A DNA stretch of 64,000 nt from Xiphydria camelus. Lineage: Eukaryota > Arthropoda > Insecta > Hymenoptera > Xiphydriidae. The notes beneath the pieces are model-generated. The model was not told the DNA's origin. It searched no databases and saw only the letters and a list, made by a program, of their open reading frames with translations. The DNA is taken from NCBI GenBank assembly GCA_963678675.1, contig OY783199.1, positions 5,215,501-5,279,500 on the forward strand. The letters are read 5' to 3'. Of the stretch, positions 11,144 to 23,589 are shown piece by piece. The position numbers and the translations under genes were made by a program. Each line of letters opens with the position of its first letter. Position 1 is the stretch's first letter.

Positions 11144-12406
11144 TTTTTGCCTTTTGACAAAATGATGACATACAACTTCAAAAAAATAATTTGACAAAAT
11201 ATATAAAATATCCGACATACTTAGTAACCTTATAATATCACTTATAAACTTTCAAAATTTACACAAACCGATGTTTAAAACAGTTTGATGACATAAAAAT
11301 TTAAGAAAATTCTGACCGTGTGTTTACAGTGCTTCTGAACCCATTGTGGGAGTCGATGTAGAAATTGCTTTCAAGTCTTATCAACTTTTAACAGATGGTG
11401 CCAAATGTGATTAACACACTTCAAATGGGATGCTATCAGTTGCCTACATCATGTTTATAGGGCAAAACGCAATCAGTTCCGCATAAACGGAGTTAAGATT
11501 CTTATGCCGTCAATTGACGACGCAGTGACCGAAAGGGTTAAGATATCGATTTCGATTAAAGAAACGCAATCCGATGCTCGTTCGCGTCAAAGAATTCTTT
11601 TCTCGGTACGCGCTCCTTTCGTAATGCATCGCCGCATTGCCGCGTATGACCAGACAGACGTTTTCTCGTTAATCGACGCGCGCGATGCCCTGTCGCGGGC
11701 ATCTCGGAACGTCGGCGCGAGACCGAGAGATACGCGCGACTTCGCGAGGAGATAGCGCGTACGGAGGAGGCGCGAGGTGTGCGAGATCGCAACGCGGTGT
11801 AGCGTTTCTCGGTGGCGTTGGCCCCGTTCCGGGGACTACGCGCTATCAAAATGTCACCAGCGCCCACACTGACCGTAGTTACCGTCCGATATAATCGGAG
11901 GGGGGGCTCATCGGTCGCGCCGTGCCGGGCTCCAGTTGCTGACGCGTCGCTCGAAAGGAGCGCATGCTGCAGCGCGCCGGTGCAGAGGGCGCAGTAGCGC
12001 GGCGCAGAGGCGGGACACCTCGGATGACGATATCAGCAGCGATAAAGAGGCGGGGGATTAAAATAACAGTGTTGCTTACCCCGCGTGTGCCTGACGACAG
12101 GAAAGCCGCGGCGAAGGAAAGCCGTCAAGGTCTCCTCGCCTGCGGTGCGAATGACCAGCTTGCGGAGAGGGACGCGGAGGGGGAATGGGTAATGTATGGG
12201 AGAAGGATCGGACGAGAGAATTTCATTTGCCTCTGCACTGATCGGAAGCTCGCGCCAGATTAAGGACCATACTTGTTTTGGGTCGTAATTTAAATGATTC
12301 CAAGGCCCATTTCGTATTGCAACACCGTATAGCTTTCGTGACACGTTAATATTTGTGATTGATTGCTCTCTTTTGACATTTTTTATAGTACGATATTTCG
12401 ATATAT
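11144..12406. other. Non-coding: AT-rich, then CpG-rich
   Basis: AT-rich to about 11450, with repeated TTTGACAAAAT and GATGACATA words at 11155-11300. It then becomes CpG-rich with overlapping open frames at 11504-12263. No defensible gene. Confidence 0.4.
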
Positions 12407-12693
12407 ACCGAGGGAAATAATTGCTGGTGACAAAAAGAATGTTTTCTTCGACCAAAAACATGATATAATTTCAGGATCGAGCCTTGGTTTTCTTTGCGAA
12501 AGAAAATATTTGTTAGACTCGAGCAATTATTTTTGTGCACAGGAAGAATTTCTCGTTTCAACGAAGATATTCTCGAATCAAGTATATACATATATTCTTC
12601 GACCAAGAATCTGTACCTATTGTTAAAAATTTGAAAGATCATATGTTTTTATTTCAAAATATTCTTTTGACACTAACAATTATTTCTCTCAGT
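12407..12693. mobile_element. MITE family F, copy 1
   Basis: The left end CCGAGGGAAATAATTGCTGG and right end AACAATTATTTCTCTCAGTA are inverted. Internal words (AGAATGTTTTCTTCGACCAA, GATCGAGCCTTGG, GAATTTCTCGTTTCAACGAA, CTTCGACCAAGAATCTGTAC) recur, in complement, at 32459-32758. It is non-coding despite chance frames. Confidence 0.7.
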
Positions 12694-13325
12694 ATACAGG
12701 TCGATGTAGAATCTTTTCTCCCTTTATATAGCGACGTTCGATGAACTCCACTTTAAGGAGAAATTTCACGATAAGTCACTTACATTTTTTTTTTCTGGAC
12801 GAGTCTCGCCTACGGTGCGTCACGGGGCGGTAGCCGCGGTGCGAGTCTCCGTTAAAGCGCACCGTCTTGCGTTATGGTATCGCAGCGCGGTTACTCGTTT
12901 TGTATACAGGTACGGCGGGCAGGACAACGTGTATCGTGATGTATATACTCGGTAGCGGACCGCAACACACGTCGACCATTCCATCTATAGGGGCTAACAT
13001 GGCACAGATGTCACGACTGAAAGCCATTAACCGTTCGGCTTATCTGCCGAGAGAGGTCACATTCGTGGGGTCACTTCGAAAAGCATATAATATGCCTTCG
13101 CGATAGTGCGCCTCGGAGTGAGCTGCAGGTAACGCAGGTGGGGGGTGTCCGCAGGTGGTTGCTGATCGACGTGACGCACGACTCTATTCCTGATCGTCGT
13201 CGTCTTCTTCTTCTTCTTCTTCTTCTTTTTCCTCGTTTGGTTTATGATTTTACGAATAGAGATTTCAGGAAAAAATTATCAGAGTCAGGAATCAAACGAA
13301 TTTGAGAGAAATTGAAATGTAGTAG
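12694..13325. other. Non-coding with a (CTT)n microsatellite
   Basis: A CTT microsatellite of about nine repeats lies at 13203-13229. The rest is mixed single-copy sequence without a supported gene. Confidence 0.5.
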
Positions 13326-13805
13326 CCCGAGTAGAAATTTTCATCAAATTCGGATCAGCTTTTGAACAGATTCCGCAAACTACAAATCAGAATTTAATCC
13401 ACCATTTGCAATCCGAATCGGATCGGAAAATCCTGATTTGATAAGGACATGGCAGGTAGGGTATTCTAATTGAGACTATATCTGATCCAAATCCAATCAG
13501 CTTTGGATTGGAATTTCTGACCAGAATGCTATCCGAATCACGAGACGAAAATCTGATCTGGAATTCCAATTGAGATTAGATCTGATCCAAATCTGATCAG
13601 CTTTGGATCAGAATTTCTGACCAGAATTAAATCCTAGTGATTTTATCAGATTTTGGTCAGTTATAACCGATTTCAATGTAACAGTTCTATGGATCAGAAT
13701 CGCATTCAAATCTGATGAAAAATATCGTAATATGGAACCTCGCAGTAAATCTGATCAGTTTCTGATCCATCATCATAAAAGTCTCTGATGGCATTTCTAC
13801 TTGGG
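13326..13805. mobile_element. Foldback element with internal 100-bp duplication
   Basis: The outer arms CCCGAGTAGAAATTTTCATC and a right arm ending GGCATTTCTACTTGGG are inverted. Between them, a block starting AATTGAGACTATATCTGATC at about 13468 repeats 100 bp later as AATTGAGATTAGATCTGATC. Both contain CAGCTTTGGAT and GGAATTTCTGACCAGAA. The block is dense in the palindromic word CTGATC/GATCAG, and no coding frame survives. Confidence 0.65.
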
Positions 13806-14742
13806 AGAGGAATTCCAATACTTCTTTAATTCCAGCAGGGGAAAAGCTATTATTCAGATAGTAGACTTCGATCACTTTTTCCCTACGCACATCGTTCGTG
13901 CAATGTACACTTCGATTCTCACCCCTCGCCAGGCGTCCTGTAATTCTTCCCCGAGCGCGATCTTAGGCGTGACATCTCGGCTGCGCGCGACTCGATATCC
14001 GAACGAAGCCGCTTCGTCACCGGAACAGGGGTCTATCGAGTAAACGATCTCTGCTGGTAATGGGTTATACGTGACGGAGGAGGCAATAGTCTTTCACGCC
14101 CCTCGCGACGCTTTGCATAATATACACATTGCGTAGCTCTCGGGTGCGAGAAAAAAACACTATTTAACTATAATGAAATCGTGCGTCACCGCCAGAAACC
14201 GCGGGGGTTGTCGGTTGCCGCGGGGATGTCGGGTGGCGTTCGCGGAGCGCGGAGAGAGACCGAGAGAGGGAAAGAGAGAGCGGAAGAAAGGGGAGGCAGA
14301 GGTAGGAAATATATGAATATGCTGCAGCTGAAGGCACGCGCCGCCTTAATGTGCCGAAACACATTTTTGCCCGGAATTTTTTATGCTACGTTTACGTTTC
14401 AACGGCTGCGGAGAATACCGGAGCCCCTGCGTTTCGAATACTTTGCGATGTCGATCGACTGCGTCGAACAGTGGACCGATTTAGATCGAAGGGGAAGCTG
14501 GGATTTTGGCTGGGAATGTTTTAATTATTTTTTCCTCACTCATGCCCATTTCGAGGCCTTTTCCAGCCTATTTTTAGCACGTAAGATGGCGTTTTTCCCT
14601 CGTGTCACCGACCGGGAGTCCGCAGGCTGTCAAAAGATTGCTTAGTCCGAAGCGAGTCCTTTTTCCAAACTGATAAACGAAACGTGAAATCAGCCGTGTA
14701 TACTTTTGTTTGTTTTGTTTTGAGAAATGGGCATTCGCGAGG
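13806..14742. other. Non-coding, mixed
   Basis: CpG-rich to 14300 with a GA-rich tract at 14253-14300. The frame at 14181-14645 has no domain and begins outside any good context. Confidence 0.35.
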
Positions 14743-14813
14743 AAAAATAGTATAAGTATGTCATTCGACTGAAATCCTCGGATTTCCGCCTTATGACATA
14801 GGATACTATTTTT
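14743..14813. repeat. Short imperfect hairpin
   Basis: AAAAATAGTATAAGTATGTC (14744-14763) pairs with ATGACATAGGATACTATTTT (14793-14812) across a loop of about 29 nt. Inside the loop, ATCCTCGGAT is a further small palindrome. Function unknown. Confidence 0.45.
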
Positions 14814-15420
14814 ATACCAGAAACAAAATAATTCAATTAAGGGACAGGTTCAATTTCTCGCGAGAAGAAACTCGGCATGGATGCGATATTATGTGGCTAC
14901 ATCGCTTTTCGTAAATGTTAGCTTTACTTCTCTCTTCCTCTTCTCCTCTCAAGGACGGCATCGAGACGGACAAAAAGTTGTATTCGTAAGAAATCATCCT
15001 TTTTTCCCCTTTAGGCGGCGTTTCTCTTCTGCGAAAGCTCATAAGTGGCAAACACTTCAGGTGTCGTGGAGAGCGCAGAAAACGACGAACGAGAGAAATT
15101 CGCGACCTTAACATTTTTACCGCGAAGTAACAAGTGGAGTACCTGCGATTCCACGTCCTTCGAGAACGCGACGTGCCTTCTCACCGTCGGTAATTTTTTA
15201 GTATCAACGGGGATGCCTGGAGTGTCCAACTGGATGTTAATCTCTGCGGGACAGCTCGTTCTTCTCGTGGATGGGACGAGGAAACGAGGATGGATATCGC
15301 GTCCCCTCGTATCCATTTACCCGAAATAGTCCAGGACCCCGTGGTCCGCGATATTTCAAAATAGGCAAATTTTGGGAACGGGGGAAATCATAAACTTTTT
15401 TAAATTAATAGATATACCTA
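14814..15420. other. Non-coding
   Basis: Frames at 15011-15329 on both strands overlap each other. No domain and no convincing splice-bounded exon. Confidence 0.35.
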
Positions 15421-15683
15421 CACTGAGAAAAATAATTTGATCATTTCAACCAAAATCCTGAAGACGATGATCAAACTGTTTGGTGAAATATGGATTTTCT
15501 ATCATCCGTTTGGTCAAATTGATCACTTTTTGGTTCGAATAACTAAACGTTTGGTTGAAATAACTAAACATTCGGTTGGAATACCTAGATATCTAGTTCA
15601 ACTGATTAGTATTTTGGTTAGAATAACTAAACGTGTTCAGCCAGATGTGTTTTGTCATTTTCACTTAATTAATTTTCTCAGTG
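15421..15683. mobile_element. MITE family A, copy 2
   Basis: Begins CACTGAGAAAAATAATTTGA right after TA and ends AATTAATTTTCTCAGTG. It contains the family words CCAAAATCCTGAAGACGATG, ATCAAACTGTTTGGTGAAAT, AGAATAACTAAACG and CAGATGTGTTTTGTCATTTT. It is one of the most complete family A copies, at 263 bp. Confidence 0.8.
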
Positions 15684-17194
15684 CGTATAAGGTGGGTATT
15701 CGTGTGAGAGTATTACTCTCGAGAACCCAGAATTTTCGCACCCACGGATACGAAAACTCGTTCGTTCTCAAAAATAAAACTCTCGCGTGAACACCGAGCG
15801 CAATCCTCGACGCGTGTGCTTGGAAGATCAACAAAAACCTCTTTCCCTCCGCCAACCGACGTCCACTTGGATACGTACTTTTTCAAAAGTAACGCGCAGG
15901 AACGAAGCCACTCCAGGACCGAAATAATCCAGGATCTCAACATCCACGCGACATTCGAACGTAATATACTTACACGCGTGTGTCACCCAATTTACCAATC
16001 CGAAAAACGCTCGACGACCCGAGGAGCCCGCGGATCCTTCATCCCTCCGTCAGCCGCGGTAGATCCAGGGGCAGGTACCTACCCCGCTGGACGTCCATCC
16101 CGACGCGTCGCTCCTGATTCCCGCAATCCCGAGTCACCTCCCTCGTCCAGCGGCGCAAGAGGGGCGCGGAGAAATGAAGAGATATATCTCCGCTCTCTCT
16201 CCCGCCTCGATCTACCCTAAACGACTAGGCACTTCTTCGAGGTCTCGATCGGGGATAGAAGGGGCCGCGGACAACGTCACAACAATACATCTCTTTAGCG
16301 ACGACACAATAAATCAAAATAAACTCGGCGGAGGGAGAGAAAACAGGTTGGCTGCACCGCGGGAGGCTGCAGTCGCTCGCCCTGGCCCTGGAGGAGGGTT
16401 CTCTCGTCGGTGTGCGCGCGCTGCGGCTGTGTCGGACTGTTTACAGCCCGAGCTCGGCTGGGAGACTTTACCTGTGTTCGTGTACCTGCTCCGTCGTGAA
16501 CCTGGACCAGTCCGACGCCGAGTCCCAGCAAGCCCTTTAATCTCGACTCTCTCGCTTCGCGCTCTCCGCGTCCTTACACGGTGACCGCGAAGTGCGCGCC
16601 CGCTCGCTCCTTCGCGGAGGACCACGGCGCGCGGAAAAAGCCAGGTAGAAATATGTATCTCCTCGCGCGCGAACTACTCCCGCAGATCCTTTACTTCTCC
16701 GGTGTCGCGCGCGCGTCGTGAAACGTGGGCAGAAGGGCGCATCCGGGTGCGTATATCCGCGGAGGCAAGGCGAGGAGTCTTAGCGGATAATCCAGCAGTC
16801 GCTCCTTAATCCGACGTGCCGTTTCGTTACCTGGTGCGAGGAAGTTTCACGGTTACCGCGGATCTCGCAGGGTCGTTTACGAGAGCCGTGCGCGACGCGT
16901 CTTTAGAGTTTGGCAGCCGTGAAGAAGGCAGTCTCCTCCAAAGTTTCCCGAAGAGACTGCGAGCTACTCCCCGCGCCGCCCTTACTAAGGGATATGCGTC
17001 GGGAAATTCGGCTGAGCCGAAAGGATTATCCCGATAGGTGGTTTGCTCCGCGTGGATTTGCTGGGGAATGGCTGTGTAAGGGTTGCCGCGAGGGATGCGC
17101 CATGTAATGAAACGCCACGAGTTCTCCATAAAATGAAACACCATTGGATTAAAAATGTCTGCATTTCGAATTTCATTTCATATATATATATGTA
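15684..17194. other. CpG-rich non-coding stretch
   Basis: GC-rich with many overlapping open frames at 15816-17144 and no recognisable protein. A TATATATATA tract at about 17180-17190 abuts the next MITE. Confidence 0.4.
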
Positions 17195-17412
17195 CACTCT
17201 GAGAAAAAAATTTATTCGAGTCAATTAAACGTGTTTTTGAATAGTCTTGAGAGCATATTTATTCGACTGGAATGAATATCGATTGAACGTATATATATTA
17301 AATACTATTGATTTAGTTGAATATTATTTGAATCAAATCGATTTACATTCAGATCGAATAAATGACAATCCTAAAATACGTTTACTTCGATGAAACTAAT
17401 TTTTTCTCAGTG
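17195..17412. mobile_element. TA-flanked MITE (family H)
   Basis: Follows TA and starts CACTCTGAGAAAAAAATTTA. It ends CTAATTTTTTCTCAGTG. Inside, TTATTCGACTGGAATGAATA and CATTCAGATCGAATAAATGA form inverted arms, as do ATCGATTGAACG- and AATCAAATCGAT-like words. It is non-coding, 218 bp. Confidence 0.65.
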
Positions 17413-18348
17413 TTTAAAATACAACAATTATTTTACTTAACATTAGAAACATTCAGTAAAATTATTGTTGAATGTACATAATAATATTATTGAATTTTAG
17501 TGTCAATGTACCTTGAATTTGAAATTTAAATCCAATGCATAATTGTATAAACTGTAGATTTTAATAGGTATACTCTCTCTCTCTCTCTGTATTGAGTTTA
17601 AAGCAGACGTTTTTAATAAACCAGTCTGTGCGTATAATATGGAGAAAAAAGGGAAAGACACGTAAATTAATTTTGGGAAATTTCTAACTCCGAATCGGAT
17701 TATATATTAAAACGCTTCCTATTCTAAAAAGGTTCATATGTGAATATGTGGGAACAAATAATACACCCGGTATATATATACGAGGAAGAGTACCAAGGAG
17801 CGCGTGCGCGTTTAAAGAGACGCTCGGTTGATCGTAAAGTTGACGCCGATTGCGTTGCGGGGGGATTATATTAACCGATTATGATCGGTAATGGCCGATC
17901 GAATCAAGATCAACCCGATTGCTGGGGGGAGACATTTATGGGACGAGTTGGAAGAGAAGTAGAAGGAAGAGAACCGTTCGTTTCGCTGAGATCCACGGTA
18001 GGTAGATCATGAATAAGTTACAATTCCACGTTTCGATTGTACTCGTAACGTGTTAATGCGAGGAATAAAAGTACGTAATTGATATACATACGAGCAATTA
18101 TTTATCGGGAAACACAGTAAAAAATCACTCATAGCTAGTCGATTTTTTTACGCAGGCCAACAATCAATTAATTATTGCAGGGTAGATAAATATTCGATAG
18201 GGAATACACTCGAATAAATCATTTTCCGGAATTGCGTCTATTCCGAGAAATAATTTATTTGAATGTGAGTCCGCGAGAAATATTTATTATATTTCCATTA
18301 ATGAAAAATGTGTCAGGCCGAATCAAACATTAAATACGAATGTACATA
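17413..18348. other. AT-rich non-coding DNA
   Basis: AT-rich, with a short (CT)n at about 17573-17587. Around 18190-18260, ACTCGAATAAATCATTTTCC and AAATAATTTATTTGAATGTG look like remnants of the neighbouring MITE type, but boundaries cannot be set. Confidence 0.4.
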
Positions 18349-18474
18349 CTCTCAGAGAAATGATTTGATTGCATATGGAATTGTGATAATACGCATTCGA
18401 TCGAATGCAAATTTACACGATGCAAAATAAATTTTATCAGAGGTTTAAATCGAAATAAATCATTTCTCCCGGTG
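18349..18474. mobile_element. Short TA-flanked MITE
   Basis: A 126-bp element lies between TA dinucleotides (18347-18348 and 18475-18476). Left end CTCTCAGAGAAATGATTTGA and right end AATAAATCATTTCTCCCGGTG are inverted, with CGATCGAATGCAAATTTAC in the centre. It is probably a deletion derivative of a larger TA-inserting element. Confidence 0.6.
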
Positions 18475-20182
18475 TAGAGTGAATCATTTAAATAGCCATA
18501 CGAACCATTCGAGCAACGAAGCAGCTTCCATCTACCACAGCAACTAATTTTGGAATGCTCTAGAAGGCAGCTGGTATCCTCCTTAATTCAATACTTTCCA
18601 TTCTAAATTCATTCCATCTCGTGATAGGAGTTCTGCTTGAACGAGAAAGAAAGAAAGAAACACGTTAATAAGGTAACGAAACCAGTGAAGAATTTCCGAC
18701 GATCGGTCGGCTTTAAAATTAATCGCAGCTCTGATTTCTCGTCTCTAAAAAACGCTCCTGTGAAAATAACTTCGATATACACGTGTTACAACATTCAGCT
18801 CTGCCGAAACAATTGAAAATTTTAATTAAATGCTTCGCTGAATTTATTCTGTGTAAAGTATATTGCCTCGACCTATACTGGAAATTCAATTATCAACGAA
18901 CGAAGGCTTGGAAAGGCTCTCGACTTCGATTTACCTTTAAAAAAAGCCTGAAAATCGCTCTGCGAAGGTGCTCAGTAATAAAAACACTGTCCAGAGAAGG
19001 ACTGTAATTAAAATTTGTGGTAATTGTGCGCACCTATGAGGAATATATATCTCCATATAGAGTCTGCCTAAGTAGAATTCGGTCTTCCTCTCACTCGGAG
19101 CAGGCAATAGCGGAACTGAAACGTGGAATACTACGCCGTGTGAGTGTACGGTCGCGCGACCTCTGGCTGTGCGTTTATCCATGTGTTTTGATAGCTCGCG
19201 CGTCAAGCCCTGTAACGAACGCGAATGTAAACAGACACTCAGACACCGTGACGCCCGCGTCCGTGTGAACTTCTTATGCTCTTTGAAGCCTCGAATTTGG
19301 AATGTAATATTTAAGCATGAAGATTGAGAAAATTATATATATCGAGCGCTCTCTTTCTCTTCCTTCCCTGCTCCTCAAATTTTTTGTCATAGCTCATATA
19401 CATCTACAATATTACTAATTCTATTTATGGAAAATTTTTTAAAATAATTTAGTATTACAGTTTGACTATTTCAAACATTCAGATAATCTTGAATTAAAAA
19501 TTTAGCTGCCCCGGAGTTTTAAATTGAATCTTATCTGGGAATTTTGATCAGGTGGAATGCAATTATAAATTATTTTAAAATCTAACCGATAGAATAAATT
19601 TGTAGAATTGTATTGGGGCATATATTATTGTATTATAAAATATCACACGATTGACTAGCGAATCGAAGTTCTTGGAAATAAAATTAAATTATAGAAATAA
19701 TTCTCTAGAAGTTTCGATTATTGATACTAAAGGTCTTGAACTCATATAACCACAGATTCAAAAAGTGTGGTAAGATCCACCCATTGGGTAGCCCTTAAAT
19801 TATCACGGTTCATTCCTTTTATTCTGCTTAGCAATCAATGATTTATATTGTTATACAAATAACAAAAGGTGATTAAAGTTCCAAACGACCATCGAAAAAA
19901 ATGATAGGTACTGTTTTTAAATGAAAATGTTACTTCTTATATGATATTATATAATACATTTAATTTGGACTCTTTCAAATTAGAGTTGTACCATGATTGG
20001 CATGGTCCATCAGAAGATGACGGAGGCTGACGATGGCACAGCTCCAATTTGGAAGAGCACAACAACGAGTGCCCCTCATCTCACCAGCATTCGAACCTCT
20101 CAACCAGATCACTATACAATGTTTGCAAAGCTATTCGCCTCACTCTTCCCCCTTACGTCTCACTTCCGTTTCCAGGTGCATT
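18475..20182. other. AT-rich non-coding DNA
   Basis: Contains (GAAA)n at about 18645-18660 and otherwise unique-looking AT-rich sequence. The frames at 18783-19268 and 19993-20343 lack domains. Confidence 0.4.
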
Positions 20183-20200
20183 CCCCCCCCCCCCCCCCCC
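20183..20200 (+). repeat. C18 homopolymer
   Basis: An uninterrupted run of 18 C. Other long C/G runs in the window are at 6217-6230, 7513-7531 (G) and 57206-57221. Confidence 0.95.
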
Positions 20201-20496
20201 ATTGCAGCTGCGAAATCGCGCATTTAAACGCGTGGACGAAGCACTTGCTTCATCGCGGAGGGAAAGAGAGAGGAGGACGACGATGCCTCCCAAGAGTACC
20301 GTGCTCTCTCGGTGGCTCGTCGAGCGACCAGCCAGCCAGCTAGGGGTTCGGGTTCGGCGATCGAGGAGTGAACTCGGATGAACCATACCTAGCGCCGAGG
20401 AGGAGTGGAAGCGTGTGGGTGAGTCGGAGCCGAGTTGAGTTGACTCGAGCGAGCGGCTGTCGGGTCGCCGCCGGGTCAATGTCGCCAGAGTAATTA

Positions 20497-20674
20497 CCTC
20501 TCTCTCTCTCCCCCTCCTTCTTTCCTTCTCCCCTTCCTCTCCTCTCGTGATACCACTCTCTTTCTCCTTCTCTCTCCCTGTTTCCCTCTCCATTCTCCTC
20601 TCTATGCACGAGTATGTGTGGAGCCGCCAGTGGTCTAATCCCCCTCCCCTCTCTCTCTCTCCCTCTCTCTCTCC
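20497..20674. repeat. CT-rich low-complexity tract
   Basis: About 180 bp of pyrimidine-rich DNA with several pure (CT)n segments. The long reading frames across it (20153-20761 minus, Glu/Arg-rich) are composition artefacts. Confidence 0.85.
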
Positions 20675-21869
20675 GGCCACGGCGCGGCGTGCGTGCGATT
20701 CGTGGCATCGCACGCTCTCTGCAACGTTAAACGATCGTAAACTGTCGGGCCGCCGTTGCACTTTCGAGGCGGATTTCTGCGGTCGGAGGGAGAGAAAGAG
20801 AGGGGACGTCGAAAAGCGCGAGAGAACGACTGCAGAGCGGCCGCCGCGTTATTACCGCAACGCTGCGGCGGCTACCGAGCGAGACGCTGCACGTTACCCG
20901 GCTGCACGGTTTCGGGGACCGGAAGCTGCTGCGGTCCAGCGGGGTTGTCGATACTAGAGGGGGATTCGTATTGTTTTGCCATCGAACAATATTGATTTTC
21001 TACCACATTTCGGCGTTATCGCGAGGAGCGCCTCAATGCAGAGGAACTGTATACGCGTCTGGTCTGATAACGGCGCGGCGGTTACCGATCGGAAACTGAT
21101 AAGGTGTTCGAATGAAAAATTCTCGCCAGATGACAGCTCGCGTCGCGTTTCCAATGCATTTCTCGCGAATCGTCTACGCGCGATTTTACTATCGCGACGA
21201 GCGGAGGCGTCATGCACGCTGGATCGGCAATAAAACGTAACAAGTGTGCACCGCAATAGCAGTCGTCCGATAACATTGATCGGTTATCTTTTCGACTAAC
21301 GATTCTTAGAATTAATTAGACTAATGATGCCAATGAGGAGAGGGTTGAACCGGGAGCGGTGGATTTCTGTAGGAGATTAAAGTGGTATTTAAAGAACAAC
21401 TGCGTTGGATACATATGTGCTTTCGAATTGATTAATCATTTCACATTGAGTAACACATACACATACATATTCAACGCGAAAAGACGTCACGTATTTCTCA
21501 AACAATAAGATTTATCATTTATTTCACCACGAACCGAATATATAGTGCAGTCGATTAAAGTAATAAGTGAGATTGGTTATATATGCATTACGTGTGATGT
21601 ACAAATCCCTTTCCCCCATGTGTGAGGCGTAGGAAGAAATGAAACGATTAAATTCATTTCTCGGAACGCTTTCTACGACATATCTCGTAATTCATATCGT
21701 GTGAGCCGAGGATATGGCGCTGCCTCGTATATCGCAATGGCTCGGTTCTCGAAGAGCTGCTTCGACAATTCCGTCGGACAGAGCGTTGATTGCATCGCAC
21801 CGAGGAACTTCCGCATCCTTCGTGACACGACGTGGCGTCGTCGGAAGTACCTTTTCGTCGACACTGGGG
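20675..21869. other. Non-coding DNA downstream of a His-rich gene
   Basis: CpG-rich to about 21250, then AT-rich. No supported exon. This is the 3' flank of the minus-strand frame at 21870-22577, but I could not place a confident poly(A) signal. Confidence 0.35.
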
Positions 21870-22577
21870 TTAACACCGTTCGCAGTGTAACGACCAAGCC
21901 AGTGGTCCATACGACTGGGACGGATGATAATATCCGTGATGCGGAGGTGGTTCAGGAGGAAAGTGTTCGGGATGTTGCGGTAGAGGCGGGGACGGACGAG
22001 GATGACCGTGACGCGACGAATGATGACGTCCGTGATGCAACGGAAGATGATAACCGTGACGCGGCGGCAATTGATGGCGTCCGCATCGATTAGACGATGA
22101 TGGAGAAGAAGGACACTCGCGACAGTTTCGCGGAGAAGGGTACTCACGATGACGCTGATGTCCGCGATGCCGTGACGGCCAGGACGATCCATGTCTCACG
22201 CGTAGGCCACGGCAACCCGGTATAGTCGGTTCGTGAGAAAAGTGCCTTCTACGTGGTCCATGATGACCGGGCGGAGGAGAAACGTCCTTTTCGTAACATC
22301 TTTTTTCGCACGGAGGAGGAGAACGCGATCCGTGTCTTCCGTGACGATCTCCGTAACGCCCATGACGATGCGGAGGCGGAGAAAAAGGAGGAACCAAAAG
22401 CAAATCCTGCTCTTCGTCTTCTCGGTATTCGTGTGGCGTACCGTAAACCGTATCGTCTACGTATTGGCTGGATTCAGGGCGAATGTTGTCACTCGAGTCG
22501 TTTAATCTCGCACGAACGATCCACTCCAAATTATTGCAATCATTTTGATCGATCCTGGACGCGATGATCGTTGCCAT
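21870..22577 (-). CDS. Putative His/Pro-rich protein (HR-1)
   Basis: Candidate single-exon gene of 235 codons from an ATG. I do not recognise a family. Residues 1-60 are ordinary and rather acidic (HEYREDEEQD near 52-61). From about residue 65 the chain becomes His/Pro/Arg/Ser-rich, with PPPHRHGRYGDRHGRHGS, then HHGRHHSSRHGHPRP, and a final PPHHGYYHPSQSYGP and CERC. Scattered Cys (PPPCEKRC, RNCREC) add possible metal ligands. A TATA-like box and initiator lie 30 bp apart upstream. Two other His-rich frames lie within 6 kb. Metal binding is inferred from composition only. Overlapping frames (21692-22192, 22233-22567) are open too, so coding status needs transcript evidence. Confidence 0.5.
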   Translation of the reverse strand: MATIIASRIDQNDCNNLEWIVRARLNDSSDNIRPESSQYVDDTVYGTPHEYREDEEQDLLLVPPFSPPPHRHGRYGDRHGRHGSRSPPPCEKRCYEKDVSPPPGHHGPRRRHFSHEPTIPGCRGLRVRHGSSWPSRHRGHQRHREYPSPRNCRECPSSPSSSNRCGRHQLPPRHGYHLPLHHGRHHSSRHGHPRPSPPLPQHPEHFPPEPPPHHGYYHPSQSYGPLAWSLHCERC

Positions 22578-22621
22578 TCTGGTTTTGGAGCTGGTAAGGT
22601 TGGATTACCGCGACAGCTGAT

Positions 22622-22653
22622 CTGAACGTTTGTACAATTTAGAGATATCTATA
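22622..22653 (-). promoter_or_regulatory. Candidate TATA box and initiator of HR-1
   Basis: On the minus strand, TATAGATATC starts at 22653 and an initiator-like TTCAGA has its A at 22623, a spacing of 30 bp that is typical of insect core promoters. The predicted leader to the ATG at 22577 is about 46 nt, with no upstream ATG. Confidence 0.45.
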
Positions 22654-22783
22654 ATCATCCGAAGGCGACTGAACAGTGATAACATTCAGTAACGGACAAC
22701 CTTTATCTTTGCCCTTGATACTGCACGCAACGGTCAGAGGCGGATATCGTCCGCTTTATCTTGATCAAACGCGGAGCTTGCCG

Positions 22784-23077
22784 ATGCGTAGATTCTTGAT
22801 AAGCCTCCTTGTTCTCGGGGATAAGAAAGGAATGACAGCTAATCGAGCGTCAAAAATAGATAAACCGAGATGTCCCGGTGACGGGACTTTCAACGATAAG
22901 ACACGCACTATCGAGGATGGCTTCGAAGGGGAGAAATATTATTTCGATGCTCGGGAATCGCACGGAATATTATTTTCACGAAATGCGAACATGTGTGTAG
23001 GTAAATATAAGTACATACGAAAAGCAGCACGTGTTAGGGCGAAGAAAATAGCCTCTAAAAATATCGCCAGACCATAA
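22784..23077 (+). CDS. Uncertain small ORF, possibly secreted
   Basis: An ATG at 22784 opens 97 codons beginning MRRFLISLLVLGDKKG, a short hydrophobic N-terminus reminiscent of a signal peptide. It continues into a charged, Lys/Arg-rich body with two Cys. No family is recognised. It lies between the two minus-strand His-rich frames and on the opposite strand. No promoter or splice site was identified, so this may be chance. Confidence 0.2.
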   Translation: MRRFLISLLVLGDKKGMTANRASKIDKPRCPGDGTFNDKTRTIEDGFEGEKYYFDARESHGILFSRNANMCVGKYKYIRKAARVRAKKIASKNIARP

Positions 23078-23589
23078 AACGCTCGTGATAATGACGCATA
23101 ATAATAGAGAGGAATGTACTGCGACTGCTGATAGGCCGATTGAGTAATGATAACAAAAGTTCAGGACAGAATATTCACCCTGTGGGAAAAAATAGAAATA
23201 ATTCGACGCAGTTGGTAATGTATTATGGAAAGTACACGACCTAAATTATAGATCCAGTAAGATGCGTGTGACGGGAGAACCGCCCTAAAAATTACACACT
23301 TTGGAACATACATTCAAAAACATAATAAATAAAGAATTACTTATGCAAAAGAAGATTTATTTATAGTACACCTATATAACTATATTTTACGATATATGTA
23401 TATTTAAAGATGTACTTAATGGGCTCCTATTTTTTGATAATGGCTCCAGCGACATCACCAGTATAGTGTCAGCCGCGTTCTCTCCACTTCCGCAGAATCC
23501 CTCGCATAATACTCAATACTGAAAGCACGAGGGAAAATTGTGAACGGAGGTGGACTTGAAAAGTAGTGCCGAATTACTCGTCGATGGCA
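23078..23589. other. AT-rich non-coding DNA
   Basis: No supported gene or repeat. AT-rich with an AATAAATAAAG-like stretch near 23322-23332. Confidence 0.4.

Noticed and set aside
12033..12744. Several open frames of 69-142 codons
   Set aside because: They cross MITE family F boundaries and change with the element's arms.
20153..20761. 202-codon Glu/Arg-rich frame, minus strand
   Set aside because: It is the translation of a CT-rich low-complexity tract.
21692..22192. Alternative 166-codon frame over HR-1
   Set aside because: Ile/Arg/Thr-rich composition is what a shifted His/Pro codon repeat gives; the other phase has the promoter and ATG.
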